This document shows positions 50,714 to 60,716 of a stretch of DNA of 64,000 bases, in pieces (within the stretch, counting starts at the first letter, position 1; every line of letters begins with the position of its first letter). This stretch comes from Psychroserpens mesophilus. GTDB taxonomy: Bacteria; Bacteroidota; Bacteroidia; Flavobacteriales; Flavobacteriaceae. The notes beneath the pieces were generated by a model. That model was not told the origin of the DNA. It did no database searches and saw only the letters and a program-made list of their open reading frames with translations. Location of the stretch: assembly GCF_000826645.1 (NCBI RefSeq), contig NZ_JXJP01000008.1, forward strand, positions 62,001 to 126,000, in the 5' to 3' direction. The position numbers and the translations under genes were made by a program.

Positions 50714-53700
50714 TTATTCTTTAATAAATTGCTTGACCTCTTCAGTATTGTTAGCACCTTCAATTTTTATAAAGTACAACCCACTAGACAAGTGTTCTAC
50801 ATTTATATTAGAGCGACTACTTTCGAATACTTTTTGTCCTTGAATACTATACACCGAAACTTTATTAATTGGCACATCAGTTTTTATAAACACTACTGTT
50901 TGAGCCGGATTTGGATAAACCATAAATTTAGAAGTTTCATAGTCGTCAATAGAAAGACTGTTTCTATAATGAACAATTCCATCTTCTTCAGTAAAACGCG
51001 TAATTAATCCCTCAGTTTCACCTTCAACTTGAGGAATGACCATTCCAAAAGTTTCAAAATCATTTGCTCCATTAAAAAACCAGATATTCATACTTGAGAA
51101 GTAATAATCACCTTCTCCTTTGAAAAAGTCAATTTTTCCAGAGTGGCGTATTGTATTTCCATTATTACTTCCGTTAGAAATAAGACGTAATAAAACACCA
51201 TCTTCATCATACATGGAAATGAAGTAATCGTCTGCTGATATGGTTAAATTATAATTTATATTATCACTACTTGTAAATTCTGAAGTAGACATAGCTTCTC
51301 CATTGTTTGAGACTTTTCCTAAAACACATATTTCGTCGTTGTTTTTTATGATTTTATATCCATAACCATAATATGTGTTTTCCGCACCTTGTATCCATTG
51401 ACAAACACCATTAGTATCTATTTTAGCAACAAAATATTCACCAGCATTCATTGAAGTTGTTGTTCCATCCGTATTCTCAAAAATATGGTTATCGTCCATT
51501 GCTATAAACGAATTATTAACGGCATTACTCCCAGAAATGTAACAATTTCCATTTTCATCTGTTACCATTGAGCGTGCTCGAGTACCATCGGTATATTCCG
51601 TGTCGGTATAACTTCTCAACTTCCAAATCAGTTGACCGTTTTCATCAAATTTTGTTAAAAATAACTTTGCACCATAATTATTAAATTCTCTCCATAAGGT
51701 TTCTGGCACTGGATTGTTTACAGAATACAAATCAATTAAAATTTCAAAATATCCTGATATGTAATAATTGTTGTTACTATCAAAACCTATATGTGTTATT
51801 TCTCCACCATTAGTGTTTTGGTTATAAAAGGCTGTATCCCAAATAACGCTGCCATCTGGTGCAAATTTGACTATGGCATTATTTCTTGAATCCCCTTCAG
51901 GATTTTCAGTAGCTATATGAATTTCTACGCCATTCAAGAAAATTTGTCCACTATTAGCTATTAATCCTGTTGCTACTAAATTATTATCTTGGTCTATAAA
52001 CAATCTTTTTGCGGCAAAGGCACCATGAACATACCATTGAAATTCACCTTTAGAATTCAGTTTTATCAGAAAGCTTTCATTTGCAGAACTTCCGCTTAAT
52101 GGTATTGCATTACCCAAAGTATCGTAGAACGTACCTTCTGATGCACCACAAACATATATATTCCCTAATTGGTCTTCCACTGTTGCATACATTGAATCTC
52201 TGTCATCATAAGAAATATAATTAGATTGAACCTTCACTAACCACTTTAATGCGCCATCTTCGTCATACTTGGTTAAATAGCAACCTTTATCACCTTCTTC
52301 AAAAGTGAACGTTGTTCCCACATTAGAGTCCATTGTTTGATTTTCGTTATAATAGCCACAAGCTAAAAATCCGTCTTGGGTTTTTTCAATATCTGCAATG
52401 TCATCATAATAATAACCAGACCATTGCGGATCGACACCATCATTTAGTATGGTCCAGCTCGTTTGCCCAACTGGAGATTCATAAATATATGGACCAGGTT
52501 TTTCTACCTCATCATAACAGCCATTATCAGACCAGCATTCAAAATTTACTGTAGTTTCACCCAAATTTGAAAAGGTAACTTCAGGATTTTCCATACTCGA
52601 ATTTAACGGCGAGGCACTTGGTGAAAACTCCCAACTAAAATTTTGTGCATCGACAGAATAGTTATTGAACTCAACAACCTCGTTCTGCTTTGCATTAATT
52701 AGTGATTGAAAATAAATGGCTTCTGTATGTTCAACATCAATTGTAAATTGATCCGAAAAGTTTTGGTAACAATTTGCAAGTACATGTTCTGCCCTTAAAT
52801 AATAATCACCAGCAGTATTTATAGGAGCACTCACTAAGGTGATTGTTCCTCCATTTCCGATTGGACTAGTGCCATAAGTGTTACTTTCTCCAACCATTTT
52901 TAAGACATACCTCACATTTGGCTCAGAATTCTCAATTTGAATTTCAATAGATTCTTCTTTACAAAGCAGATTATCAGAAACGGTCGTTGGTTTATTTGTT
53001 TCTGGAGGATTTACAATATGAATGGTAGTTGACAATGTAGATTGCTCACCAAAACTATTTTCAGCAGTTACTACAATATCATAACTTCCAACAGTATTAA
53101 AAGTATAATTAAAATCACTACAACCTGTATTGAATTCAGTGCCATCAAGCGTCCAACTACACGAGTTAGAAGACCCATTAAAGAAATCAAAATTAACCGA
53201 AGACCCAACACATCGTCCAATTGCATCTAATGAGATATAAGGTTTAGTTGCGCCACCTAAGTTTGTGGTTTTAAGAAGCACTCCATTATCTCCACAAGCA
53301 TATATTAATGAAGGATCATTTGGATCGTCCCAAAAGCTTTTAATGGAATATGTACTTGAGCTTGGTTGCCATTCTAGATAGTTATTACTTGTTGTAGATT
53401 TAAAAATTCCATGATCTGTACCAATAAGATGTTGGTTACTAGAATTAATCATGGTTTGCGCATTTAAATCCCCAAAATCGAATCTATTATTGTAGGTGAT
53501 TCCAGTTGAAATTGAAAATCTTGAGTAGTTATTTCCAGCCGAATACATGTTGTACGTACTTCTAAAATCTAATCCTACGTGGTTAACACCTGGAGTATCA
53601 TAAGCACTTAAATTAATATAATTATCAGTACCATAATGATTTCCATAAAATATCTTACCATCTGTTCCGAGCCATAACCTATTAGAGTTAAAACTCACGG

Positions 53701-54250
53701 CATTAAAATCTTCATTATTAAAATCGGTACTAGAAGGATTAATGATGAAGCTCGTTGGACTCGCATCAGTAAAACCAACGATTAAACCATTATCACCTAC
53801 TGCATAGTAGGTGTCTGAAGCCTCTTTAAAACCTATTTTATTGATCCTAGTATTGGCAGCACCATTATAAATGATGTCATAGTCTAAAGACGGAAAGTTT
53901 ATTCTAAAAATAACGGCACTATTGGTTAACGTATTAACTCCTGAAGCATAAACAAACCCGGAATTAATAGCAGTCTCATCATTGGCATAGCAATGCGAAA
54001 ACACTGTGCTTTCATAAATATCTGAATCACCAGAATTGGTCGTAATTTCAAATCGTGTCCAGTCTGATGCATTAGCACCATAATTGGTTGTATAGTATAA
54101 GCCATTATGTCCAGATACAAGGCCGTTGTTATCTAAAAACACAACACCTGTGAAATCATCATTAATATTGGTATTAATAGGTTCCCATTGGCCAAAAGAC
54201 ATCTGAACAGAAATTAAACATATAAATGCAGATAGTAAAAATGATTTCAT
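50714..54250 (-). CDS. Large secreted protein with PKD domains, beta-propeller repeats and T9SS type A sorting domain
   Basis: The 1178-residue protein has a signal peptide ending SFG. An N-terminal propeller-like region (22-330: FTGVVFLDNNGLVSGHNGLYY and similar) is followed by a PKD domain (about 335-410, with CSWTLDGTEF, then VGSYDIVVTAENSFG) and a second PKD-like part (505-585). A long run of SBBP-type repeats follows (600-1080: FLTKFDENGQLIWKLRS, KDGNCYIS-like segments such as DENGNCYISGSN). The C-terminal sorting domain has FMVYPNPAQTVVFI and SGLYFIKIEGANN. It should be exported and surface-bound. It lies between two tail copies of the 49469 gene (50579 and 54317). Confidence 0.88.
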   Translation of the reverse strand: MKSFLLSAFICLISVQMSFGQWEPINTNINDDFTGVVFLDNNGLVSGHNGLYYTTNYGANASDWTRFEITTNSGDSDIYESTVFSHCYANDETAINSGFVYASGVNTLTNSAVIFRINFPSLDYDIIYNGAANTRINKIGFKEASDTYYAVGDNGLIVGFTDASPTSFIINPSSTDFNNEDFNAVSFNSNRLWLGTDGKIFYGNHYGTDNYINLSAYDTPGVNHVGLDFRSTYNMYSAGNNYSRFSISTGITYNNRFDFGDLNAQTMINSSNQHLIGTDHGIFKSTTSNNYLEWQPSSSTYSIKSFWDDPNDPSLIYACGDNGVLLKTTNLGGATKPYISLDAIGRCVGSSVNFDFFNGSSNSCSWTLDGTEFNTGCSDFNYTFNTVGSYDIVVTAENSFGEQSTLSTTIHIVNPPETNKPTTVSDNLLCKEESIEIQIENSEPNVRYVLKMVGESNTYGTSPIGNGGTITLVSAPINTAGDYYLRAEHVLANCYQNFSDQFTIDVEHTEAIYFQSLINAKQNEVVEFNNYSVDAQNFSWEFSPSASPLNSSMENPEVTFSNLGETTVNFECWSDNGCYDEVEKPGPYIYESPVGQTSWTILNDGVDPQWSGYYYDDIADIEKTQDGFLACGYYNENQTMDSNVGTTFTFEEGDKGCYLTKYDEDGALKWLVKVQSNYISYDDRDSMYATVEDQLGNIYVCGASEGTFYDTLGNAIPLSGSSANESFLIKLNSKGEFQWYVHGAFAAKRLFIDQDNNLVATGLIANSGQIFLNGVEIHIATENPEGDSRNNAIVKFAPDGSVIWDTAFYNQNTNGGEITHIGFDSNNNYYISGYFEILIDLYSVNNPVPETLWREFNNYGAKLFLTKFDENGQLIWKLRSYTDTEYTDGTRARSMVTDENGNCYISGSNAVNNSFIAMDDNHIFENTDGTTTSMNAGEYFVAKIDTNGVCQWIQGAENTYYGYGYKIIKNNDEICVLGKVSNNGEAMSTSEFTSSDNINYNLTISADDYFISMYDEDGVLLRLISNGSNNGNTIRHSGKIDFFKGEGDYYFSSMNIWFFNGANDFETFGMVIPQVEGETEGLITRFTEEDGIVHYRNSLSIDDYETSKFMVYPNPAQTVVFIKTDVPINKVSVYSIQGQKVFESSRSNINVEHLSSGLYFIKIEGANNTEEVKQFIKE

Positions 54251-54316
54251 GTGTAAGAATTTTATGCTAATATAATAGTTATAATATTGTTACCCATAAA
54301 TTATGCAGGTCTTTGT

Positions 54317-54361
54317 AAAAAGTGTAAACGCATCCAACGTCATTGGATGATGACGCTTTAA
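54317..54361 (+). pseudogene. Relic: third copy of the 3' end of the 49469 gene
   Basis: The frame reads KKCKRIQRHWMMTL and a stop, against KKFKRLQRHWMMTL in the parent. It is isolated in a 399-bp gap with no matching sequence upstream. The gap (54251-54649) otherwise holds no convincing gene. Confidence 0.65.
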
Positions 54362-54649
54362 GATTAACTACCTTTAAAATTCCTAATGTTTCAAATATTG
54401 TAGTCACTAGTGACTTCTATAGTTTTCAAAATCTATGTTTTTAAGTTCATACCAAAGACGATAAAAGATTGAAAAAGAGGCGTTTTTCGATCTAGATTTT
54501 AGTTCCTTGTTTCATAATAATTAAATGTATTCTTTTAAGCTGTCAATATATATAGCTCAATAAGAAAGAGTAAGCATATCATTTCCAACCCTTACCAAAG
54601 TATTAATAATCAGGTTGAAATTCTATACGAAATTCTGAAGTAATAAATT

Positions 54650-55117
54650 TTAAGATTTGCTGGAAGCCGTTTTTTTCATGTAGTATGCATCAAGTCCTTT
54701 TCCTATCCCGTCAGGAATAATGTCATAGGTTTCGAATCCGTACTTACTAAATAATGAAGCCATTAACTGCGTCGTCGTAATGCCAATATTAAAGGTCTTG
54801 TTCTTAGCAATAATTCGTTTTTCTATTTCAAAATAGAATTTATCTGCAACGGTTATAAGATGTCTAACTCCCAATGAATTATTTTTAAACATTACCCACG
54901 CTACTCTATGTTCTATATCACTTGTATAAAGACCTCCACATCCAATAATTTGGTTATCTGCAATAGCAACTAAATAGTTATTATCAGTATAATGATCTAA
55001 ATAGTAAATGAATTCATTTTTCTCCTTGACATCGAAATATTTTGGGCAATTGGTTTCAAAAATATCAATTAAACTCTGCTGATCATTTTTTGTATAAGTT
55101 CTAAATTCTAAATTCAT
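54650..55117 (-). CDS. GNAT family N-acetyltransferase
   Basis: The 155-residue protein has the GNAT layout. It begins LEFRTYTKNDQQSLIDIFET; the central strand NNYLVAIADNQIIGCGGLYT is the usual motif D/A entry, and WVMFKNNSLGVRHLITVADK stands where the acetyl-CoA loop (RxxGxG/A) should be. That loop is less canonical than usual. QLMASLFSKYGFETYDIIPD is the motif B end. The acceptor substrate is unknown. It is a single-gene unit; its upstream region to 55390 holds nothing certain. Confidence 0.85.
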   Translation of the reverse strand: MNLEFRTYTKNDQQSLIDIFETNCPKYFDVKEKNEFIYYLDHYTDNNYLVAIADNQIIGCGGLYTSDIEHRVAWVMFKNNSLGVRHLITVADKFYFEIEKRIIAKNKTFNIGITTTQLMASLFSKYGFETYDIIPDGIGKGLDAYYMKKTASSKS

Positions 55118-55390
55118 TTTAGCAAAAGTTTATATGATTGTATTAAACATGTGATATTGAGGATAATCTTGTATTTGATTGGTTATTATTTGATTATCAA
55201 GTTACAACAATTATTTGGAAGGCTGTTTCTACGAAATATTTCAACTCCTTTTTTATGGCATTTAAATTGTTTTTATTTACTGCAATACGATATTATCACA
55301 ATCACAAATGACATCATATCGCAAAAACAATAATTTAAAACTCATGAATTTATATAGTGAGAACAGATATAAATGATTACTATTTAAAAC

Positions 55391-55420
55391 AAAAAATCCC
55401 AAGCAGAAACTCGGGAATAT
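55391..55420 (-). terminator. Terminator of the icmF transcript
   Basis: On the minus strand a 7-bp stem (55410-55416 with 55397-55403, one G-T pair) with a 6-base loop is followed by ATTTTTTGTTTT. It lies about 180 bp past the icmF stop. Repeat elements occupy the space between. Confidence 0.65.
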
Positions 55421-55436
55421 TTTTATTTAGGAGGTC

Positions 55437-55588
55437 CTCAATCAAGTTTAGGATGACAGTCGGAGAATTCAGGATAAGCGCCTCACACACTTTTGAATGC
55501 TTCATTTAAAATTGGAATTCAGAGATGCTTCGACTACGCTCAGCATAAGCGATATTCACAATTTCTCATGCGCTCTGCTTTGAGAAAT
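55437..55588. repeat. Cluster of degenerate palindromic repeats downstream of icmF
   Basis: At least three pieces of the flavobacterial repeat are packed together: CTCAATCAAGTTTAGGATGAC (about 55437-55457), ATGCTTCGACTACGCTCAGCAT (55525-55546) and a hairpin with perfect 8-bp arms (55561-55568 with 55581-55588). The rest of 55118-55390 shows no convincing gene. Confidence 0.65.
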
Positions 55589-55599
55589 CGGGATCCTGC

Positions 55600-58500
55600 T
55601 TACATGTTTCGTCTATACTGTCCGCCAACTTCAAACAAGGCTGAAGTAATTTCTCCAAGAGAGCACACCTTACAAACATCCATCAAAGCTTCAAAAATGT
55701 TTTCATTGTTAATGGCTTTGTGCTGTAAGTCTTTTAGCAATTGTTTTGTGTCGTTTGCTTTATGTAAATTCTCTAAAGTTTGAATCTGAAATTGCTTTTC
55801 TTCTTCCGTAGCACGAATCACTTCCGCAGGTAAAACCGTTGGAGATCCTGTACTGCTTAAAAACGTATTCACACCAATAATTGGAAATTGACCATTGTGT
55901 TTTAAAGTTTCATAATACAAACTTTCTTCTTGAATCTTGCTACGTTGGTACATGGTTTCCATAGCACCCAAAACGCCTCCTCGTTCGGTAATGCGATCAA
56001 ATTCTAACAACACAGCTTCTTCTACCAAGTCGGTTAACTCCTCTATAATGAATGAGCCTTGAATTGGATTTTCATTTTTATTTAAGCCTAATTCCTTATT
56101 GATAATCAATTGGATGGCCATGGCACGACGAACCGATTCTTCAGTTGGTGTGGTAATGGCTTCATCATAGGCATTGGTATGTAATGAATTACAGTTATCG
56201 TAAATAGCATACAAAGCTTGAAGCGTTGTACGAATGTCATTAAAGTCGATTTCCTGAGCATGTAAACTTCTACCAGAGGTTTGAATATGATATTTCAACA
56301 TCTGCGCTCTCGGATTGGCGCCATATTTATGTTTCATGGCTTTTGCCCAGATTTTACGAGCCACACGACCAATTACTGCATATTCTGGATCGATTCCATT
56401 AGAGAAAAAGAACGACAGGTTCGGACCAAATTTATTGATGTCCATGCCTCTCGATAAGTAATATTCTACGTAAGTAAATCCGTTAGATAAGGTAAATGCC
56501 AATTGCGAAATTGGATTCGCTCCAGCTTCAGCAATATGATAACCTGAGATCGATACTGAATAGAAATTTCGAACATTATTTTGAATAAAATACTCCTGAA
56601 CATCTCCCATGAGTCGTAAAGCAAATTCCGTAGAGAAAATACAAGTATTCTGTGCTTGGTCTTCTTTTAAAATATCAGCCTGAACCGTTCCTCTAACCTG
56701 AGCAATGGTTTTGGTTTTTATATCATTATACACATCAGCAGGCAACACCTGATCTCCTGTGACACCAAGAAGCATCAAACCTAAACCATCGTTTCCTTCT
56801 GGCAAGTCGCCATTGTATGATGGACGAACTTTACCTTTGTAAAGCTTTGCAATTTTAGCTTCTACTTCTTTTTCCAGTCCGTTGTCTTTAATGTAAATCT
56901 CACATTGCTGATCAATCGCTGCATTCATAAAGAAGCCTAATAACATTGGCGCAGGACCATTAATCGTCATACTTACTGAAGTCATCACATCAGCCAGATT
57001 AAAACCAGAATATAATTTTTTGGCATCATCTAAACAGCAGATAGAAACACCTGCATTTCCAATTTTTCCGTAGATATCAGGTCTGTGATCTGGATCATTT
57101 CCGTAGAGTGTGACACTATCAAAGGCTGTAGATAAACGCTTTGCTGGCAAGCCCATACTTACATAATGAAAACGACGGTTGGTACGTTCTGGTCCGCCTT
57201 CACCAGCAAACATTCGTGCTGGATCTTCACCTGTACGTTTAAATGGATATAATCCTGCTGTATACGGAAACTCTCCTGGCACGTTTTCTTGCAAAGTCCA
57301 TCGTAAAATGTCTCCCCAAGCCTGATACTTTGGTAAAGCCACTTTCGGGATTTGGGTATGCGACAAGGACTCGGTATGTGTTTCTATTTTGATTTCTTTA
57401 CCACGAACTTTAAACGAGTAAATCGGGTTTATGTATTTATTGACTTTTTCTTCCCAACCCGTAATGACTTCCCAATTGTAAGGATCTAGGTTGAGTTTGA
57501 CACGATCGAATTCTGATACAAGCATTCTTACAAAGTCCTTGTTCTCGACTGCGCTCGAACTGACGGACTCACTGTCTATTCCTGCTTTATCAAGTTTTGG
57601 TGTGCTGCCAACAACCGATTCTATCGTTTTATAAATGCCGTAGAGCTTTTGAGCCACTTCAACCTGCTCGTTAACTGTTTTATCGTAAGCGCGATTGTTT
57701 TCAGCAATTTCAGATAAGTAACGTGTTCGCGCTGGAGGAATGACAAAAATCTTTTCGCTCATTTCATCTGAAATTTCAAACGTCGATTTTAAATCGGTAT
57801 CTGTTTTCTCAACCAGCTTATCCATAATCGCTTTGTAAAGCGTGTTCATTCCAGGATCGTTGAATTGAGACGCAATGGTTCCAAAAACTGGTAACTGATC
57901 TTGAGGCGTATCCCAAAGATTATTGTTACGCATGTATTGTTTTTTTACATCACGCAAAGCATCCAATGAGCCACGTTTATCAAATTTATTGATGGCTACC
58001 AAATCGGCAAAATCAAGCATATCGATTTTTTCCAATTGTGTAGCTGCTCCAAATTCCGGCGTCATCACATAAAGTGAGACATCACTGTGTTCTATAATTT
58101 CGGTATCAGATTGACCAATACCAGAGGTTTCTAAAATGATTAAATCAAATTCGGCAGCTTTCAACACTTCAACCGCTTCATTAACATATTTTGACAAAGC
58201 TAGATTAGATTGACGAGTTGCCAAACTTCGCATATACACTCTGGAATTGTTGATGGCATTCATTCGAATACGATCGCCTAAAAGCGCACCTCCTGTTTTT
58301 CGTTTTGAAGGATCGACAGATACAATACCAACTGTTTTTTCTGGGAAATCGATTAAGAAGCGACGCACGAGTTCATCAACTAAACTCGATTTTCCTGCAC
58401 CACCAGTTCCAGTAATTCCGAGAACAGGTGTTTTTGATTTTTTATTTTTAGTATGGATTTTATCAAGCGTTGCTTTGGCCACTTCCGGAAAGTTTTCCGC

Positions 58501-59016
58501 AGATGAAATCACACGAGCAATCGCTTTAGGGTTTTTCTTCGGAAGGTTTTCAATTTCACCATTTAAAGTCTCACCAATGGCAAAATCAGACTGTTGAACC
58601 AGATCGTTAATCATGCCTTGCAATCCCATTTCTCTTCCATCATCAGGCGAATAAATACGATCGATTCCGTAATCCATTAATTCTTTAATTTCCGAAGGCA
58701 AAATAACGCCTCCACCACCTCCGAAGATTTTTATATGTCCAGCGCCTTTTTCTTCCAGAAGGTCGTGCATGTATTTAAAATACTCATTATGACCACCTTG
58801 ATAAGAGGTTAAACAAATGGCATTCACATCTTCCTGAATGGCTGTATTGACCACTTCTTCAACACTTCGGTCATGACCTAAATGAATCACCTCAACTCCT
58901 GTCGCTTGAATGATTCTACGCATGATATTGATTGAGGCATCATGGCCATCAAAAAGAGATGCTGCAGTTACAATTCTTACTTTATGTTTCGGGTGATATG
59001 GTGCGACTTGCTTCAT
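55600..59016 (-). CDS. icmF: Fused isobutyryl-CoA mutase IcmF (methylmalonyl-CoA mutase family)
   Basis: The start at 59016 ([10 protein letters not shown], 1138 residues) is chosen because the promoter at 59044-59077 lies inside the longer reading frame. Order of domains: B12-binding domain (15-150) with [16 protein letters not shown] (the DxHxxG-type cobalamin motif) and [13 protein letters not shown]; MeaI-like G-protein chaperone (about 200-440) with [17 protein letters not shown]; a linker; and the mutase barrel (about 560-1110) with [20 protein letters not shown] and [18 protein letters not shown]. The fused order B12-GTPase-mutase identifies IcmF. It interconverts isobutyryl- and n-butyryl-CoA, linking valine and fatty acid metabolism. 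A repeat-derived [10 protein letters not shown] lies in the linker. Confidence 0.93.
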   Translation of the reverse strand: MKQVAPYHPKHKVRIVTAASLFDGHDASINIMRRIIQATGVEVIHLGHDRSVEEVVNTAIQEDVNAICLTSYQGGHNEYFKYMHDLLEEKGAGHIKIFGGGGGVILPSEIKELMDYGIDRIYSPDDGREMGLQGMINDLVQQSDFAIGETLNGEIENLPKKNPKAIARVISSAENFPEVAKATLDKIHTKNKKSKTPVLGITGTGGAGKSSLVDELVRRFLIDFPEKTVGIVSVDPSKRKTGGALLGDRIRMNAINNSRVYMRSLATRQSNLALSKYVNEAVEVLKAAEFDLIILETSGIGQSDTEIIEHSDVSLYVMTPEFGAATQLEKIDMLDFADLVAINKFDKRGSLDALRDVKKQYMRNNNLWDTPQDQLPVFGTIASQFNDPGMNTLYKAIMDKLVEKTDTDLKSTFEISDEMSEKIFVIPPARTRYLSEIAENNRAYDKTVNEQVEVAQKLYGIYKTIESVVGSTPKLDKAGIDSESVSSSAVENKDFVRMLVSEFDRVKLNLDPYNWEVITGWEEKVNKYINPIYSFKVRGKEIKIETHTESLSHTQIPKVALPKYQAWGDILRWTLQENVPGEFPYTAGLYPFKRTGEDPARMFAGEGGPERTNRRFHYVSMGLPAKRLSTAFDSVTLYGNDPDHRPDIYGKIGNAGVSICCLDDAKKLYSGFNLADVMTSVSMTINGPAPMLLGFFMNAAIDQQCEIYIKDNGLEKEVEAKIAKLYKGKVRPSYNGDLPEGNDGLGLMLLGVTGDQVLPADVYNDIKTKTIAQVRGTVQADILKEDQAQNTCIFSTEFALRLMGDVQEYFIQNNVRNFYSVSISGYHIAEAGANPISQLAFTLSNGFTYVEYYLSRGMDINKFGPNLSFFFSNGIDPEYAVIGRVARKIWAKAMKHKYGANPRAQMLKYHIQTSGRSLHAQEIDFNDIRTTLQALYAIYDNCNSLHTNAYDEAITTPTEESVRRAMAIQLIINKELGLNKNENPIQGSFIIEELTDLVEEAVLLEFDRITERGGVLGAMETMYQRSKIQEESLYYETLKHNGQFPIIGVNTFLSSTGSPTVLPAEVIRATEEEKQFQIQTLENLHKANDTKQLLKDLQHKAINNENIFEALMDVCKVCSLGEITSALFEVGGQYRRNM
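57539..57564. repeat. Palindromic repeat inserted in the icmF coding sequence
   Basis: The plus-strand wording (TTGTTCTCGACTGCG, CTCGAACTGAC) is the flavobacterial repeat of the GTCAGTTCGAG...CGAGAAC type. It forms an imperfect dyad (GTTC-CGA with TCGAAC). It is translated in frame within the GTPase-mutase linker, near residues 484-492. Confidence 0.7.
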
Positions 59017-59043
59017 TCGTAAAATTATGAGTTTAAACGGACA

Positions 59044-59077
59044 CAAATTTACGGAATTTTCAAAAGAAGCCCTCAAA
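59044..59077 (-). promoter_or_regulatory. Bacteroidota-type promoter of icmF
   Basis: On the minus strand TTTG (59077-59074), 22 bases, then TAAATTTG (59051-59044) matches the -33/-7 consensus. The chosen icmF start is 27 bp downstream, and this placement argues against the longer reading frame. Confidence 0.6.
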
Positions 59078-59189
59078 GATTTCGGATTGTTTAATACTTA
59101 ATTTTTACGGTATTGTAAATGTGACCTAATAATTAATTTTGTGTCTTAAATCATGTTGGCTATTCATTCAACTTTAGTGAGCAAATACC

Positions 59190-59197
59190 TATATTTG
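59190..59197 (+). promoter_or_regulatory. Possible -7 element (TATATTTG) of the DUF4197 gene
   Basis: The box matches TAnnTTTG and lies 24 bp upstream of the start codon. A TTG upstream is about 31 bp away, farther than usual, so only the -7 box is supported. Confidence 0.4.
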
Positions 59198-59221
59198 CCA
59201 TACATTTAAAAACCTAAAATC

Positions 59222-59929
59222 ATGATGCGTAAATTATTAGCCTTAGTACTTATTTTTAATCTTACAGCCTGCGCTGAATTACAAAGTGTTGTTGACCAGC
59301 TACCACAAACAGGATCTGTTTTAAGCAATGCTGATATGGCTGCAGGATTACGTCAAGCGTTGGATTTTGGAATCGACAAGCAGGTTAGTAAACTTACACA
59401 AACTGATGGTTTTTTTAAAAATGAACTGGTAAAGATTTTGTTACCAGAAGAATTACAGAAAGTAGATAAGGGGTTACGTGATATTGGTTTAGATAATTTG
59501 GCTGACGAAGGCTTGAAAGTATTAAACAGAGCTGCTGAAGACGCAGTTAAAGAAGCGACTCCAATATTTGTAAATGCCGTTAAGGAGATTACATTTGATG
59601 ATGCTAAAAACATTCTACTAGGAAGTGATAATGCAGCTACACAATATTTAACAACAAAAACACAAACGGAATTGTACAACAAATTTAAGCCTGTGATTAA
59701 TTCTAGCTTTAGTAAGGTTGGAGCCGATCAAATCTGGGCAAATTTGATTAATAAATACAATGCTATTCCGTTTACAAATAATGTAAATCCAGATCTTACC
59801 GATTATGTTACAGGTGAAGCTTTAAAAGGTGTTTACACGATGATTGCTGTTGAAGAAAAAGAGATTCGCACCAAAGTAGGTTCACGTACAACAGATTTAC
59901 TTCGTAAGGTGTTTGCGCTTCAGGATTAA
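59222..59929 (+). CDS. DUF4197 family lipoprotein
   Basis: The 235-residue protein has a lipoprotein signal ending NLTAC; starts at 59222 or 59225 are both possible (ATGATG). The DUF4197 domain fills the rest: LSNADMAAGLRQALDFGIDK, VKILLPEELQKVDKGLRDIG, LLGSDNAATQYLTTKTQTEL and NKYNAIPFTNNVNPDLTDYV, ending RTKVGSRTTDLLRKVFAL. The family is common in the periplasm of Gram-negatives and its function is unknown. It begins about 200 bp from divergent icmF. Confidence 0.93.
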   Translation: MMRKLLALVLIFNLTACAELQSVVDQLPQTGSVLSNADMAAGLRQALDFGIDKQVSKLTQTDGFFKNELVKILLPEELQKVDKGLRDIGLDNLADEGLKVLNRAAEDAVKEATPIFVNAVKEITFDDAKNILLGSDNAATQYLTTKTQTELYNKFKPVINSSFSKVGADQIWANLINKYNAIPFTNNVNPDLTDYVTGEALKGVYTMIAVEEKEIRTKVGSRTTDLLRKVFALQD

Positions 59930-59949
59930 GGTGTTAGGTGTTAGGTGTT
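59929..59949. repeat. Three 7-bp tandem repeats (AGGTGTT)
   Basis: AGGTGTT occurs three times in a row at the end of the DUF4197 gene, the first copy overlapping the stop codon TAA by its first base. A second heptamer array of a different unit follows at 59985. Confidence 0.75.
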
Positions 59950-59984
59950 AGTGAAAATTAATATCATTAATTGAATACTGCAAA

Positions 59985-60056
59985 CTGTTTGCTGTTTACT
60001 GTTTACTGTTTACTGTTTACTGTTTACTGTTTACTGTTTACTGTTTACTGTTTACT
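59985..60056. repeat. Ten-copy 7-bp tandem repeat (CTGTTTA)
   Basis: Ten CTGTTTA units (the first is CTGTTTG) run head to tail with a 2-base partial unit at the end. It lies between the two convergent genes and stops 3 bp before the next stop codon. Such arrays change length by slippage. Confidence 0.9.
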
Positions 60057-60059
60057 AAG

Positions 60060-60560
60060 CTACTTTTTCTGATACAATCCATCAAAAGCGACTGTCACTT
60101 CTGTGGTATTTGTAATGGTTTCCCAATATTGCTTTACAGAACCATCTTCGTTTAGTGTCCAAGTGACGCGATGATAAAATAACTTTCCGTCTTTATTGGT
60201 CTCTTCATCAGTTTGAAGAATCATTTGATTGCCCGTTCGGTTACCTTTAAGATGTAAGCTTTGACCTTGGTTATCTACCCAGATTTGTTCCCATTGTTTG
60301 GTTTTATAATTGTAGAAATTATGACTGGTTCCTGTAAAGTTTCCTTTGGCGCTTGTCCAGTTTTCCTGAAGAATACAATTGTCTTGAATCTTTATAATAG
60401 AATTAGTTCCAGCTGGAGATCCATCCGGATTCGTAACGGTCCACTCACCTACCCAGAAATCGAATTCAGCATGTTTTTCGGTACAACAATTACAAGGTTT
60501 TGTTTGCGCATGAACCGTTATAAAACATAAAATTGCAATGGAGAGGAATAATCTTTTCAT
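60060..60560 (-). CDS. Small secreted protein of the DUF1579-like group
   Basis: The 166-residue protein has a signal peptide ending VHAQ. The mature part begins CNCCTEKHAEFDFWVGEWTV; the FDFWVGEWTV motif, with later GTSHNFYNYKTKQWEQIWVD and YHRVTWTLNEDGSVKQYWET, defines a DUF1579-like beta-barrel group of small secreted proteins. The early CNCC cysteines could form disulfides. Function unknown. It ends 3 bp from the heptamer array. Confidence 0.75.
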   Translation of the reverse strand: MKRLFLSIAILCFITVHAQTKPCNCCTEKHAEFDFWVGEWTVTNPDGSPAGTNSIIKIQDNCILQENWTSAKGNFTGTSHNFYNYKTKQWEQIWVDNQGQSLHLKGNRTGNQMILQTDEETNKDGKLFYHRVTWTLNEDGSVKQYWETITNTTEVTVAFDGLYQKK

Positions 60561-60716
60561 GATGGATTGGATTGTAGTTGTTCAATAAAGCTATAAAATG
60601 ATTCTTAATGTAATGCTAATATTAACATAACATTAGTCTATCTAATTTACTTCATCTTTGTAAAAGTTAGCAAAGGAATTTATCTTCACCTTTATTTGAA
60701 TTAGAAAAAGTTAGTT

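Noticed and set aside
54291-54297. TACCCAT heptamer upstream of the T9SS gene at 50714-54250 as a NarL-type site
   Set aside because: It is a lone half-site without an inverted partner.
55151-55333. 60-codon plus-strand frame with GTG start
   Set aside because: Low-complexity Leu/Ile-rich peptide, no start signal, no recognisable family; likely chance in AT-rich DNA.
59017-59076. 20-residue N-terminal extension of IcmF
   Set aside because: The extension is unlike IcmF proteins, and the -7 element (59044-59051) lies inside it, so transcription should start downstream of the earlier codon.
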